Part shown: piece by piece, positions 37,147 to 48,900 of the stretch | Layout: every line of letters begins with the position of its first letter | Numbering within the stretch: position 1 is the first letter of the stretch | Source of the DNA: Torreya grandis | Lineage: Eukaryota; Streptophyta; Pinopsida; Cupressales; Taxaceae | DNA: 64,000 nt | Assembly: GCA_037957365.1 (NCBI GenBank) | Contig: JARHVA010002126.1 | Coordinates: 385,001-449,000 of the forward strand | Direction: 5' to 3' | Notes under the pieces: model-generated | What the model saw: the letters and a program-made list of their open reading frames with translations, nothing else | The model's database searches: none | Told to the model about the DNA's origin: nothing | Translations under genes and position numbers: made by a program

Positions 37147-37454
37147 TGCTATGCCCCTAACCTATCACATGTATGGGGATAGTATTAGCTGACTTGTGGC
37201 TTACTTATCCCTCTTTGACATTATATTACTTAGCCAACTTGTTGCTTTCTTTAGATTAGTAGGTCGGCCTATGGAATAACCATGGCCTAGTTAGACTATA
37301 TATAGGAGGTAGTGGGTAATCATTTATCATCATATTGTGAATTATGCTCTTATTGAAGCTTGTGGAAGTTGCCCCCTCGAAGTGGCTTATCTATTATCAT
37401 ATATTTGGATATAATTCTGCGGTTATACTTAATTCTTGAAGTAATTTCATTACA
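37147..37454 (+). repeat. 5' LTR of the chromovirus
   Basis: TGCTATGCC to CATTACA, 308 bp. A TATA-like 'ctatatatagg' lies near 37295-37305. It lacks 21 bp present in the 3' LTR between two 'ttggatat' repeats. Confidence 0.97.
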
Positions 37455-37456
37455 AG

Positions 37457-37468
37457 TGGTATCAGAGC
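37457..37468 (+). other. PBS of the chromovirus
   Basis: TGGTATCAGAGC, complementary to initiator Met-tRNA, two bases after the LTR. Confidence 0.95.
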
Positions 37469-37837
37469 TACGATTTGGGCAATATTTTGGGTGAAACACT
37501 AAATTTTTTAATTCTGTGATATATAAAAAATAGTTGTGAATTTCTCTAATTTTTTTACTGGAATGCGAAATCATCACATTAAGCTTCCGTTAAAATTTCA
37601 GCTCATTTGGATCTGTTTTTCAAAAGTTATCTCTATTTTATGTTTTTTCATAAAATTGCTCTATCATGCGCAATTCAAAGAATTTTCCTGAGTTGTTTAC
37701 ATTTTTGGAAAGCTTAGAAAAATTTGGCTATGGTTTGTTCTTTGTATATATTGAATTGAGGCTGAAATAATTCCAAAATCGCTTGGTCAAAGTTGGGTCA
37801 AAAGTGTCAATAAGGGTCGACATCGTAAAACCCTTTT

Positions 37838-38930
37838 ATGGCAGGTCCACAAACTCGGGGCCGAGGAAAGGGCACTGAAACTCTAGGAAAAACTCCTAAC
37901 AAGGATGAGATGGATTTAGAAGTGGGGTGTAATAGACCCTTTGTACCAAGATTTTCTGACATAGATCACAAAGTGAGCCAGCTTGAGTATAGTGTGCAAG
38001 GCATTCAGAGTGAGGTGCAAGACATACAATCTAATATGTAATCCATACAAGATAGTTTGGGATATATCATGATGGGTTTGAACATTAATCAATCAAATCA
38101 TCAAGCTAACTCTATTTCACAAACCCACTAAGGTGGTTCTCCTAACCAGTCTACTTCAAATCCAACTCCATGGCCACAAAAGAACCTATTACCAAAAATG
38201 GATATGCGCAAATTCAATGGAAAAGATCCACTCAATTGGCTCAACCAAATGGAGAGTTTTTTTGATCTATATATCAGATTCCAAGTGGACAGAAGGTTAC
38301 CATGGCATCCTTGTATCTTGAACCTGATCAATTTATTTGGTATCGATGGTTGTGTGCTCAAAAGAAAAAGATGCGTCTCAATGTCACCTGGTCAATTTTT
38401 ACAGAGCAGCTACAATTACACTATGGCAATAGTGTGACAGATAATTACTTTAGCCAACTAGCAAAATTGTGACAAACTAGCTCCGTCAAGGATTATATTC
38501 ATCATTTTCAGAACCTATCCTTACGTGTGGAGACAATTTTTGATGCAAACTTGAATGACCTATTTTTGGGTGGACTCAAGGACCACATTCAACATGAGGT
38601 ACACATGTTTAATCCACTTAATATTTTTGAATCTATTATCCTAGCACGTAGAGCTGAGGAAAAAATCATAGCCAACAAGAAGCAGCCATTCACTCACTTC
38701 AGAGATCGTAGCATATCATCATCAACATTTCCTCCACCTACTAGATTGACCCCTCATCAAATTGAAGAAAAGCATGCAAAAGGATTATGTTTTGGTTGTG
38801 ATAGCAAGTGGAGTAAAGGACATAGATGTGATGAGAAGAAGTTATTCTACATTGAGGGACCAAATGAAGATGAAGAAGCAGATGATGCCTCCAATGATGA
38901 TGAGGAAGATATAGAGGAGGTACCTGAAGA
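37838..38930 (+). pseudogene. Chromovirus gag remnant
   Basis: ATG at 37838 (MAGPQTRGRGKGTETLG). A retrotrans_gag segment around 38200-38650 includes MRKFNGKDPLNWLNQMESFF and later DLFLGGLKDHIQHEVHMFNP. A frameshift near 38290 moves the frame. The zinc knuckle near 38790-38832 reads CFGCDSKWSKGHRC. An acidic linker (DEEADDASNDDEEDIEE) leads into the protease. Stops at 38039, 38129 and near 38471 replace Gln, Gln and Arg. Confidence 0.9.
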
Positions 38931-39460
38931 TTCCCAACCTACAATCTCTTGTCATGCACTTGCAGGTATTAGCACTCCACAAACTCTTAAGGTGGTGGGT
39001 CTCCTCAAGAAACAGAAGGTGACAGTGTTGATTGATTCAGGGAGAACACATAACTTTATAAACCATAAGTTGGCCACTCGATTGAACTGTTTCATCTACC
39101 CAACACCAAAATTTTAGGTCATGATTGCAGATGGTGGCACAATTAATTGTTCAGGCAAATGCCATAGTATTAAGCTTACTATGGGTGGGTACAATCTTGA
39201 CTCTCCTATATTTGCTATTCCCATGGGTAACACAGACATTGTTTTGGGAGTCCAATGGCTCACAACCTTAGGTAACATTGAGATGAACTTCCAAGAACTA
39301 TTCATGTGATTTCATTCTAAAGGTAAGAAAATTGAACTGCATGGATTACATGCAAAATCTCCATAATTGGTTAGTTCACATCAGATGACCAAGATGCTAA
39401 AAAAAGGGGGCAGAGGAAATTATTGCATGATTATGCTCCATAGAAGTTCAACCCCCAAAG
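38931..39460 (+). pseudogene. Chromovirus aspartic protease remnant
   Basis: The active-site stretch VTVLIDSGRTHNFINHKLA (near 39019-39075) keeps D-S-G. The second conserved part, VLGVQWLTTLGNI, lies near 39244-39285. TAG at 39115-39117 and TGA at 39307-39309 interrupt it. A run of A then G at about 39398-39410 is the likely place of the second frameshift, after which the RT frame is open. Confidence 0.88.
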
Positions 39461-40840
39461 GTATCTACACATCTTGATCTACAAATAATTCTTGAAGACC
39501 ACTCATCTATTTTTGGGGTCATGCCAAAAGGACTACCACCAAAAAGAGAACATGATCATGCCATTCAACTAATTCCAAGTAGTCAACCACCAAATATCAG
39601 ACCATATAGATATCCATATGCACAAAAGAGTGAAATTGAAAAGATGGTCCATGAGATGCTGGAGGCAGGGATCATCAAGCATAGCCAAAGTGCATATTCA
39701 TCACCAGTGGTCATGGTGCAAAAGAAGGATGACACATGGAGGATGTGCCCAAATTATAGGGAACTCAACAAGTACACCATCAAAGATAAGTTTCCTATTC
39801 CATTAATTAATGATTTACTTGATGAGTTGCATGGTGCTAATTATTTCACAAAATTGGATCTTCGCTCAGGGTACCATCAAATTAGAATCAAGGATGAAGA
39901 TGTTCATAAAACTGCTTTTAGAACACATGAGGGCCATTATGAGTTTTTGGTAATGCCCTTTGGTCTTACAAATGCACCATCTACTTTTCAGAGCTTGATG
40001 AACACTAGTTTTAGGCCTTTTTTAAGGAAGTTTGTGCTAGTTTTCTTTGATGACATATTGATTTATAGTCAGACATGGGAAGCACATCTACAACATGTGA
40101 AACAGTTGTTGATAGTTTTGGAGAAACACCAACTTTATGCGAAGCCATCTAAATGTGCTTTTGGAGTATAGGAGGTAGAGTACCTTGGTCACATTGTTTC
40201 CCATGAAGGGGTCAAAGTTGATCCTCAGAAGATCAAAGCGATAATGGAATGGCCCATGCCAAAAACTCTCAAAAACCTTTGAGGTTTTCTTGGACTAACA
40301 GGTTACTATAGAAGATTTGTGAAAGGTTATGGCAGCATAGCAGCTCCACTCACTGCCTTGCTAAAGAAGGATGCTTTCCATTGGAATGATGATGCCACCA
40401 AAGCATTTGAGAAACTAAAAGTAGCTATGTGCACCACTCCAGTTTTGGCTACTCCAGACTTCTCACAAACATTCACTGATGAATGTGATGCTTCTGGGTC
40501 TGGATTGGGGGCAGTACTAATGCAGGAAGGAAGACCCATTGCATTTGAAAGTCGTCAATTCAAAGGTAAAAATCTAAAAAAAAATTTCTATGAGAAAGAA
40601 ATGATGGCTATTCTTCATGCAGTTAAACAATGGAGGCCTTATCTGATGGGTAGACACTTTAAGGTGAAAATGGATCATGATAGTCTCAAATACCTTTTGG
40701 AGCAAAGATTATCATCTGAGGAACAACAAAAATGGGTAACCAAAATGTTGGGTTATGATTTTTAAATCATCTACAAGAAGGGTAAAGATAATGTAGTAGC
40801 AGATGCACTATCTAGACGGGATGCATCCACAGAAGCATTA
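39461..40840 (+). pseudogene. Chromovirus reverse transcriptase and RNase H remnant
   Basis: The RT is well conserved: [60 protein letters not shown] and the catalytic [13 protein letters not shown] (near 40035-40070), with the FFDD form usual for chromoviruses. The connection and RNase H follow from 40300, with [37 protein letters not shown] and [13 protein letters not shown]. Stops at 40169 (TAG), near 40279 (TGA where Arg of LRGFLG is expected) and 40763 (TAA). Confidence 0.95.
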
Positions 40841-42040
40841 CTTTGTGCAATGTCCATATTGCAAGCAGATTGGGTGGATGAAGCTAGGTTAGAATGGGAG
40901 CAAGACAAGGATACACAGGTTCTGATTCAAAATCTCAAGCAAGGTAATTTATCCTCTGACAAATTTGAATGGAAAGGTAATGTCTTATGGTATAAGGGTA
41001 GGTTATACTTGTGCAAAACTTCAGAGCTTAAGCATAAGATTCTTGCTGAGTTGCATGCATCTCCACTTGGGGGACACTCAGGGTTCTTGAAAACTTATCA
41101 TAGAATTAAGAAAGAATTATTTTGGGAAGGACTCAAGGGAGATGTACAAAAGTTTATGGAAGAATGCATGATATGCCAATAGAATAAAGGTGAAATAGTT
41201 AAGACCCCAGCTTTGTTACAACCATTAGCAATTCCTAGTCAAAGGTGGGAGGAGGTTTCCATGGATTTCATCACTGGGTTGCCTTGTTCTGAAGGTAATA
41301 ATGTTATTTTGGTCATTGTGGATAGGCTTACAAAATATGCCCATTTTTGTGCTCTCTCACATCCATTTTTAGCAAGTACAATCGCGGCTATTTTTATGGA
41401 AGCAGTTCTCAAATTACATGGAACCCCAAAAATAATTGTAAGTGATCGTGATCCTAGTTTCACTAGTAATTTCTAGACTGAACTATTTTCTTATTTGGGT
41501 ACTCAGCTAGCTCATAGCTCATCTTACCACCCCCAATCTGATGGACAAACTGAAGTGGTTAACAAATGTTTAGAGGGGCATCTCCATTGTTTTATATCAA
41601 ATAAACAAGCACATTGGGTTAAATGGCTACCACTTGCAGAATGGTGGTATAACACATCTTTCCATACCTCTTCTAAAATGTCTCCATTTCTCGCACTATA
41701 TGGTTACCATCCACCTTCCATCACTTCTTCATTAAAGGTGCACACCAAGGTTCGAGATGTGGAAGAGCACATTCAACATCAACAAGAGGTTTTGGCTAGT
41801 TTGAGAGAGAATTTGGCCTTGACACAAAATAGGATGAAGCAACAAGTAAATCAACACTGGAGTGAGTGAAATTTTGAGGTGGGTGACTGGGTATTTGTTC
41901 ATTTGCAACCTTACAAGCAGATGTCCTTGAAGCAACAAAAAAAGGACAACAAACTTGCTCCAAAGTATTATGGCCCTTATCAGGTTCTACAAAAAATTGG
42001 AAGTGTGGCTTACAAGCTCGAGTTACCTCATTCATCTCAC
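40841..42040 (+). pseudogene. Chromovirus integrase remnant
   Basis: The N-terminal HHCC finger is visible as LHASPLGGHSGFLKTYHRIK and then CMICQ (41040-41182). The catalytic core has SMDFITGLPCSEG (first D), KIIVSDRDPSFTSNF (second D) and HPQSDGQTEVVNKCLEGHLH (E). The C-terminal GPY/F-like part reads LAPKYYGPYQVLQKIGSVAY near 41960-42020. Stops at 41180, 41474 and 41867 replace residues that are Gln, Trp and Arg in the family. Confidence 0.93.
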
Positions 42041-42300
42041 ATACACCCAGTATTTCATGTTTCTTGTTTGAAGAAGGTCATTGGATAGAAAGTTTCTACC
42101 CAGACAGAGCTCCCAGAACTAGATGAAGAAGGACGAGTCATTTTGGAACCAGAGAAGATCCTCCAAACACGTACTGAGAGGTTGAGAACCAGAGAGATTA
42201 AGGAATATTTGATCAAGTGGAAAAACCAAAGCAGTGAAGATGCAACTTGGGAAGATGACGAATTTCTAAAATAACATCCACAGTTGTTCAACATTGAGGA
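42041..42300 (+). pseudogene. Chromovirus C-terminal chromodomain
   Basis: After HPVFHVSCLKKVIG and a TAG at 42086, the same frame continues to EPEKILQTRTERLRTREIKE, YLIKWKNQSSEDATWEDDEF and a TAA at 42271, followed by HPQLFNIED. Aromatic and 'YLIKWK---DATWE' positions match chromodomains that in this clade direct integration toward heterochromatin. It classifies the element as a chromovirus. Confidence 0.93.
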
Positions 42301-42326
42301 CAACGTTGGTTTGAAGGGGAAGGGAA

Positions 42327-42655
42327 TGCTACGCCCCTAACCTATCACATGTATGAGGATAATATTAGCCGACTTGTGGCTTACTTATCCCTCTTTGACA
42401 TTATATTACTTAGCCAACTTGTGGCTTTCTTTAGATTAGTAGGTCGGCCTATGGAGTAACCATGGCCTAGTTAGACTATATATAGGAGGTAGTGGGTAAT
42501 CATGTATCATCATATTGTGAATTTTGCTCTTATTGAAGCTTGTGGAGGTTTCCCCCTCGAAGTGGCCTATCTATTATCATATATTTGGATATATTTCAGT
42601 CATAATTGGATATAATTCTGCTGTTATACTTAATTCTTGAAGTAATTTCATTACA
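42327..42655 (+). repeat. 3' LTR of the chromovirus
   Basis: TGCTACGCC to CATTACA, 329 bp, directly after the PPT. Followed by the TSD GTTTG. Confidence 0.97.
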
Positions 42656-42802
42656 GTTTGTAAATGCATAACTAGACCCTCCTCCATGAGAGATATCATT
42701 GGGAAAAGAAGGACTTTGCCACCTGTTTCTTAAATAGTGCCTACCATGAGTCCCATAGCCATAGGCCTTGAGAAGTAAAGCATTGACAAGGAGAAAATGG
42801 AC

Positions 42803-43013
42803 GAACTTGCCTAGAAACACATGAAGCACTTCCCTAATACACTATTATATTTCCATGCTTATGGTTCACTATTAGTGTCAAAATCAGAGCATTTTTTTCC
42901 TAGATTTTTAGTTGCATCCTGATACAACTTTTTGTGATAATATTTATGTTAGTCAATGAGATAAATGATTTTTTTTTGCTTCTAAATTTGAAATAAATTT
43001 AATGTTCAAATTT
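42803..43013. repeat. Direct repeat, copy 1 (about 210 bp)
   Basis: Aligns with 43391-43607, sharing for example 'aacacatgaagcacttccct' and 'gtgataatatttatgttagt'. Roughly 10 percent different. Confidence 0.9.
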
Positions 43014-43117
43014 TCATTAGATTTTCTATGTTGGGTCTTTTATGTTAGAGTTATTCACTTTTTGAAAAATTGAATTATTATTTTTTGGAGGTAAAAATTC
43101 ACATAAAATGAAAAACT

Positions 43118-43190
43118 AACACTTTTTGCTTCAGAAGTGACACTTTTTGTATTAGAAAATGACACTTTTTGCATCAACAAGTAACACCTT
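43118..43190. repeat. Mini-array of ACACTTTTTG
   Basis: Three exact copies of ACACTTTTTG at about 27-bp spacing, followed by a diverged fourth (AACACCTTG). Confidence 0.8.
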
Positions 43191-43390
43191 GACATTTTAA
43201 AATACACTAAATGTGTCACTTTATTTTTTAATTTGAATTATATTTTAATTTTAAATATATTCAAATTTTGTATGGAATACCATTAATTGTTTCTAACATT
43301 ATTTAGGTAGATTTTAAAGCATTTAGCTATCATCATCCTCCTTTTCATTATTAACACATACATCATCAAAATAATAATCATCATCATCAA

Positions 43391-43607
43391 ATATTGTGAA
43401 CTTGCCTGGAAACACATGAAGCACTTCCCTAATGCACTAGTATATTTTGATGTTTATACTTCACTATTAGCATCAAAATCAGAGAATTTTTTTCCTATAT
43501 TTTTACTTGCATCCTAACACAAATTTTTGTGATAATATTTATGTTAGTCAATGAGACAAATGATTTTTTTTCCTTCTAACTTTGACATAAATTTAATGTT
43601 CAAATTT
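43391..43607. repeat. Direct repeat, copy 2
   Basis: Second copy of 42803-43013. Its right end coincides with the point where the minus-strand RT homology at 43608 stops, so it marks the truncation breakpoint. Confidence 0.88.
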
Positions 43608-44290
43608 GAAGCAAACTTCTTGTAATAGCTTTCTAATCTCATGAAACTTCTTATCTCATGCACATTATTAAGTGTTGGCCATTCCATAATGGCTCTTATA
43701 TTTGTTAGATCTACTGAGATACCATCCATAAAGATAATATGTCCTAGAAAAATGCGCACTTAGATAACTTTCCATACATCTTGTGCTTCCACAACCATTG
43801 CAAAACTAGTTCCATATAATGAAGGTGCTCCTCTTCATTCTTAGAGTATATAAGAATGTCATCCATAAAATCCAAAATAAAGTGATCTAAATAATCTCTG
43901 AACACACTATTTATGAGATTCATGAATGCTACCAGTGCATTAGTCAACCCAAATGGTAACATTGTGAACTCATAGTGCCCATAAAGAGTTCTAAATGTTG
44001 TCTTAGAAATATCCTCATCTTGTATCCTCAGTTGATGGTATCCCGCTCTAAGATCAATCTTATAAATGAATATTACCCACCGTATTTGATCGAAAAGATC
44101 ATTTATACGAGGTAGTGGATACCTATTTTTAATATTTGCCTTGTTTAACATTTTATAATCAATGCAAAGTTGAAGGATATCATTATTATTCTTGACAAAG
44201 ACAATTAGTGCACCCCATGCTGACACACTTGGCCCGATCAAACCCTTTACCAATAATTCTTAGAATTGATCCTTTAATTCAACCAATTTA
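43608..44290 (-). pseudogene. Gypsy reverse transcriptase remnant
   Basis: The minus-strand frame reads LCIDYKMLNKANIKNRYPLP, IYKIDLRAGYHQLRIQDEDI, HYEFTMLPFGLTNA and the catalytic LDFMDDILIYSKNEEEHLHY (FMDD for YVDD). It resumes after a break with LGHIIFMDGISVDLTNIRAI and FMRLESYYKKFASN, the start of the connection domain. Family-typical residues such as Pro in 'NAPAAF' have drifted (NALVAF). A stop near 43744 and abrupt loss at 43607 show it is dead. Confidence 0.92.
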
Positions 44291-44609
44291 TTGGTTTTCA
44301 TCTTATATAGTGCCTTAGACTGTGTTTTTGAACCAGGTATGATTTCGATAAAGAAATTGAACTCATGTCTAGGAGGCAATCCTAGCAATTCTTCTACGAA
44401 AAATCTCTAAGAAATGGTTAATATTAGAGAGATGGTTCCTTAGGTTCCTCTATTTCATTTATCTTGATGCTAAATACTTGGCACTTTTTTTCTTGATCCC
44501 TTTTGAGTTGCATTATAAAAATCTATCTAAACCTCAACTCTTTTTTCTTGCTCTAAATTTGTGTCTTATTTCTAAAATCATCTAGACGCTCAACCTTATT
44601 TAGGTAGTA

Positions 44610-44930
44610 GTCAACCTTGGCCTTATATTTTGTAAGCTATTTGACTCCTAAGATTACATCATATGACCCTAGTGGTGTTACATATAGGTCCACTACTATT
44701 GTGAATTTGGGTAACCTAATCTCTACTTCAACTAAACACTTGCCAACCATGACTTTTGAGTCATTCCCATACTATACTAACCATTCATTTTCCATTAATC
44801 CATCTCATCTAGTTAACTTACTAAACATCCTAAGAGCTATAAAATATTTTTTATCCTTTGTATCTATCAAAATAGAAATTAGATGGTCAAATAAAGTACC
44901 TGATAGCTCTATGGGTAATGCTTGAAATTA
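44610..44930 (-). pseudogene. Gypsy aspartic protease remnant
   Basis: On the minus strand a segment reads FDHLISILIDTKDKKYFIAL (active site LIDTG changed to LIDTK), followed by FTIVVDLYVTPLGSYDVILG, matching the 'DLYVxPLxxYDVILGxxWL' motif of Ty3/gypsy protease. Interrupted by stops. Confidence 0.75.
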
Positions 44931-44939
44931 GGCTTGCCA

Positions 44940-45931
44940 ATAATGTAGTGTTGTTGAATTTGACATTCTAGTTTTTGAATTACTTCCTGGAGTCTCCACT
45001 CCTTTGTTTTCAATTCTTCTTTTTGAACATTGACTTTGAATTTTCAAACTTTTTCTTAAACTTGTCCCTAGCATGTGAAAGAGACTTCAAATTATGTTCT
45101 TATTTAACTGCCTTATTGAAGACTTGGTCCATGGTAGAAGGTCCATGAACATCCACCTCTCCACTGATTTGAGTTTTCAATTTCATGATAAAATTTATGA
45201 TCTTGATCCTCTCATCTCCCTAGTACTGAGGTACGTACTTCAGAAGTTTGGTAAACTACTCTGAGTACTCATTCACTAATGAGTCTCCCTATTTTAGATT
45301 TTGGAAATCTATGAGATTCTAATAAAAATAAAACTATGGCATCTATCATGATCTGAATAACACCACAAATTGATCCTAAGTAGTGGTGGTCAAGTTAATA
45401 TTCATTCCCAACCTCTTATTCTCTCACCATGTAGCTACCTCACTAGCCAATTGGTATGCTCCCCAAATTACCTTTGTGACCTCATAGTAATCTTAAAATT
45501 TTAAATACTTCTCCATCTCAGTCAATGATGCCTCACCTCCATCACCCAAAATAGTTCCTTTGAACATAGGTGGGTTCACTTTTTTCATGTCTCTAGCCAA
45601 CTCTATATCTACTTGAGTTCTAGAATTTTAGAGGATTTTAATGCTCAGTGGGGTATTCTTTAGGTATGTCTTATTATTTTTCCTCTTCATGGACATGAAC
45701 CACCTATTCTAGATCTATAATCCAATCTCTAGTCTCATTCATGGTTGTGATAATCTGATCCATCTTTGTTGATTGCTTAGTAGTAAATCAACTAGGATCA
45801 AACAAAATGTTATTATCATTGACGTTTGATAGACCTTCACAGAAAACTCTAGCTTTTACCATCCTCTTTTATGTCTACATAAGGATATAAAAATGTTAGT
45901 AGACTCATTAGTTCTTAGAGTTTGATCCATA
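44940..45931 (-). pseudogene. Gypsy gag region, heavily decayed
   Basis: Lies between PBS and protease on the minus strand. Fragments of open frame remain but no intact gag domain or zinc knuckle is recognised. The call is by position. Confidence 0.5.
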
Positions 45932-45943
45932 GCTCTGATACCA
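45932..45943 (-). other. PBS of the minus-strand gypsy element
   Basis: Plus strand GCTCTGATACCA, exactly complementary to TGGTATCAGAGC. Confidence 0.9.
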
Positions 45944-45945
45944 CA

Positions 45946-48900
45946 TATAACATCCCCACCGAGATCTACTTAAAAATATGTGAATTTTTTAATTTAATTA
46001 AACAACATATACTTCAAATAGAGTATACCAGAAGAATCTAAGTAGTGATCATAAAAAATACTCCAACTATGATAACTGTAAATGAAGCATGCTATATCAT
46101 ACATCATTGATCACTATCATCATGAGAAATATATCATAATATAAATATAAAAATTAATTTTATTTAATCAGTCATGGCTAATACATGCCTACAACACTGC
46201 TGTCAATTTACAATGAATAAGTAATTACAATTCACTATGATAATGTTTCAATAATAATTATAATACAATACAATGTACATATATAAGACACATAGCTTTT
46301 TGGAGCATAGTTCTCCAGACTCTAGAATCTGTGATAATCTCAAAAATAGTACTGATGTGGGGAGGGAGAGCATCATCCAAGCACTTTTTCAAATCAATCA
46401 CAGACCAATGATCCCCTACACTAATACCATCAGGGAATGCCCCTCCTTTCATAAATGATTAGATAATGATAGCGTGAAAATCTAAATAGACAAGTTAGTA
46501 CCCTTGTGCTATATGATTTCTAAAACTAAACATACGGTGTATCATAGAAACATGTTCTATTCAAGATATCACACAAACATATAAATCATACTCATGAAAT
46601 GATAATGCCTTAATAAATATTAATTTGGTCAATTTTTTTAATAATAATAATGATCTGAGACTCAATCAAAATTCATACACATCACTTGATTGGATTACCT
46701 TCATCTAGCATTATGATGCTAGTAAGCTAGTGTAGTCCATCTCAATACTTAGTGAGTATCAACAATGTAATATTTGGTTAGCATAATATAACCAATAGAT
46801 TTATATAGATTACAACCTACTAGCAATCATTTCACACAAGCTAAGCATAGGAATAATTAAAAAAACATACATTTATTCCATTAAACATATGAATGAATCT
46901 CATATCATTATCTATCTTATAATAGAAATAATGACTACAATTTATACCATTTAGATATAAAATATATTTAATTGCAAATTCTAATTACTATAAATAGTTC
47001 CTAAATATACCACATCCTATGATAACCCATATTAGCATAGTCTTGTATTTTTTAATCACAACTACTAATTATCACAACTAGTCATAATAAAGTAGTACAA
47101 AACAATAAAAACATAAGCTTTTGTTCAAGCAACTGGCTATAACAAAAAATTCTTAGTTCACATGAAACATAGAATACTCCATTCTAGTATTTGTTATATT
47201 CTCAAGGGGTTGTATGCACACATTCACAAGGTTCTATTATATAGAATATAGTTTTAAATCACTAATGAAACTATAATTAGAAGAACACACCCCTACATAC
47301 ATGTATATGTTAATAAGCTTATGTATACCTATATTCATGTTCAGCATACCATTATTCATAAATACATAGCTTATTATAGTGTTATAGCCACTCAAGGGTT
47401 TTTGTTTCACATGACATATATGATAAGTAAACTCATGCATATCATAAGTCTTAACACGATAATGAAAGACTGCGTTGAGCTCTTTTTATTAAAATTATTA
47501 TAGGATTTTGATAAATTATAATTGTAAATAGATGCCTACAGTGTTTTACATTCCAAATAAGGTTTCCAACAATCCTTTGTTAGAATAGATCAACTATTAA
47601 TTTGACTGTTGAAATATTAATAAACAAACCATCTAGCTCAAGTTGAGGTTATATTTTTTTTTTGTTAAATCATTATTTAGTTATGACTCCCCAACATCTA
47701 TATTTTCTTTTATCTAGTTAAGTTTATTGCACTACATCTTATTATAAGATCTATTTTTATTGAAACCTTTTGCATAAACTCTATTCATATTTAAATATAT
47801 ACTAATGTATAATTCCATCCGTATAAACACACATCCTAAAGTACACTCACAAGTTTTATATACCTAAAGAAGAGTTTCTATATTCTCATAAATCATACTA
47901 CCATTGTCCTACGCTACACAATGCATTTTATATGCTTTTTATGATAAGCTATAACCTATCCATAAAGCATATTATAAGATGAGGGAGGATATGCTAATTT
48001 ATTTCTGCTTTATACATCAAACAAAAGCTATGTTATTATTAAAATGGTAGAACAAGGTAAAGTGCCATGATATAACTGAATCGGTTATTTATATGCCTAT
48101 TAATTTAGTCAAACCATATTTTAGTTCTATTATAATCTCTGTAATACTAGGCTAATAAATCGCCCTATACAACAAAGAAATGAATTAACTAATTCTATAA
48201 TTATGCTAGGCACACTCAAAGACCAAAAGAATACAATCAGATATCGCCCTTCACATTATAATGTCTACCTTTAGATTATCATATCGATTTATAAGTCTCG
48301 TGCTTTCTAAGATAAGCTAAAATATGAATTTAAAACTCTTAAGGAAATAATGGTCTACATAATTCAATGACAGAGGATTATGCTACGATTTGAGATGCCT
48401 TAACAATAACAATAGTGTAATAGTAGGTATACGATGATATATATTATACAGATCGCTAGTGTAGGTTATGGTGTTTTCACTAACTATGTAAGATTATACA
48501 ATAGTGTAATCAATGGAAGTGTAAACTACTGTTAATATTTTCCAGCCACATGATATCTTAGATCATTATTATGCTATGATTTACATGACTGGGCTGCAAA
48601 CTGGAATAATTCAATTCCTTTCTATGTCAATGACCTGGCTGGTAGATCGCCACTCAAAGTAGCATGGAAAGTATTTAAGACATCATGCTTCTAAAACCAT
48701 AATTTAATGAATATCTCCTATGGCGAATAGAAAAATCGAAGGACGCTAACCTATCATTATTATTTCCTTTTTCTACTCAAATCACCTAGTTTTATTTAAC
48801 ATATGAAAATTACTCCTTACTGGTGGGTCGCCGCCTAAGACACAGTCTAATAAATTTGAGCATAGAAAATCTAAGTCGCTTCCCTTTCCCATTTCTGTTG

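Larger units (their letters stand above)
37147..42655 (+). mobile_element. Ty3/gypsy chromovirus, structurally complete, coding-dead
   Basis: 5509 bp with LTRs at 37147-37454 and 42327-42655, a perfect 5-bp TSD (GTTTG at 37142-37146 and 42656-42660), the PBS TGGTATCAGAGC and a G/A-rich PPT (GAAGGGGAAGGGAA). Gag, protease, RT, RNase H, integrase and a C-terminal chromodomain appear in canonical order. About fifteen stops and two frameshifts (near 38290 and near 39400) kill the reading frame. LTRs differ by 12 substitutions over about 308 aligned bases (about 4 percent, counted by eye) plus a 21-bp indel. Confidence 0.97.
42656..43390. other. Spacer with first copy of a direct repeat
   Basis: Starts with the right TSD of the chromovirus. 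Contains repeat copy 42803-43013 and a mini-array at 43118-43190. No gene supported. Confidence 0.6.
43608..45943 (-). mobile_element. Truncated Ty3/gypsy element, minus strand
   Basis: On the minus strand the order is PBS (45943-45932), gag region (about 45900-44940), protease (44930-44610) and RT (44290-43608). RNase H, integrase and the 3' LTR are missing; homology ends at the direct repeat at 43607. A 5' LTR should start at 45946, where the plus strand reads TATAACATCCCC, probably TGTAACATCCCC with G to A. Confidence 0.85.

Noticed and set aside
42803..43607. Short LTR element bounded by the 210-bp direct repeats
   Set aside because: No TG/CA termini, PBS, PPT or TSD could be identified.
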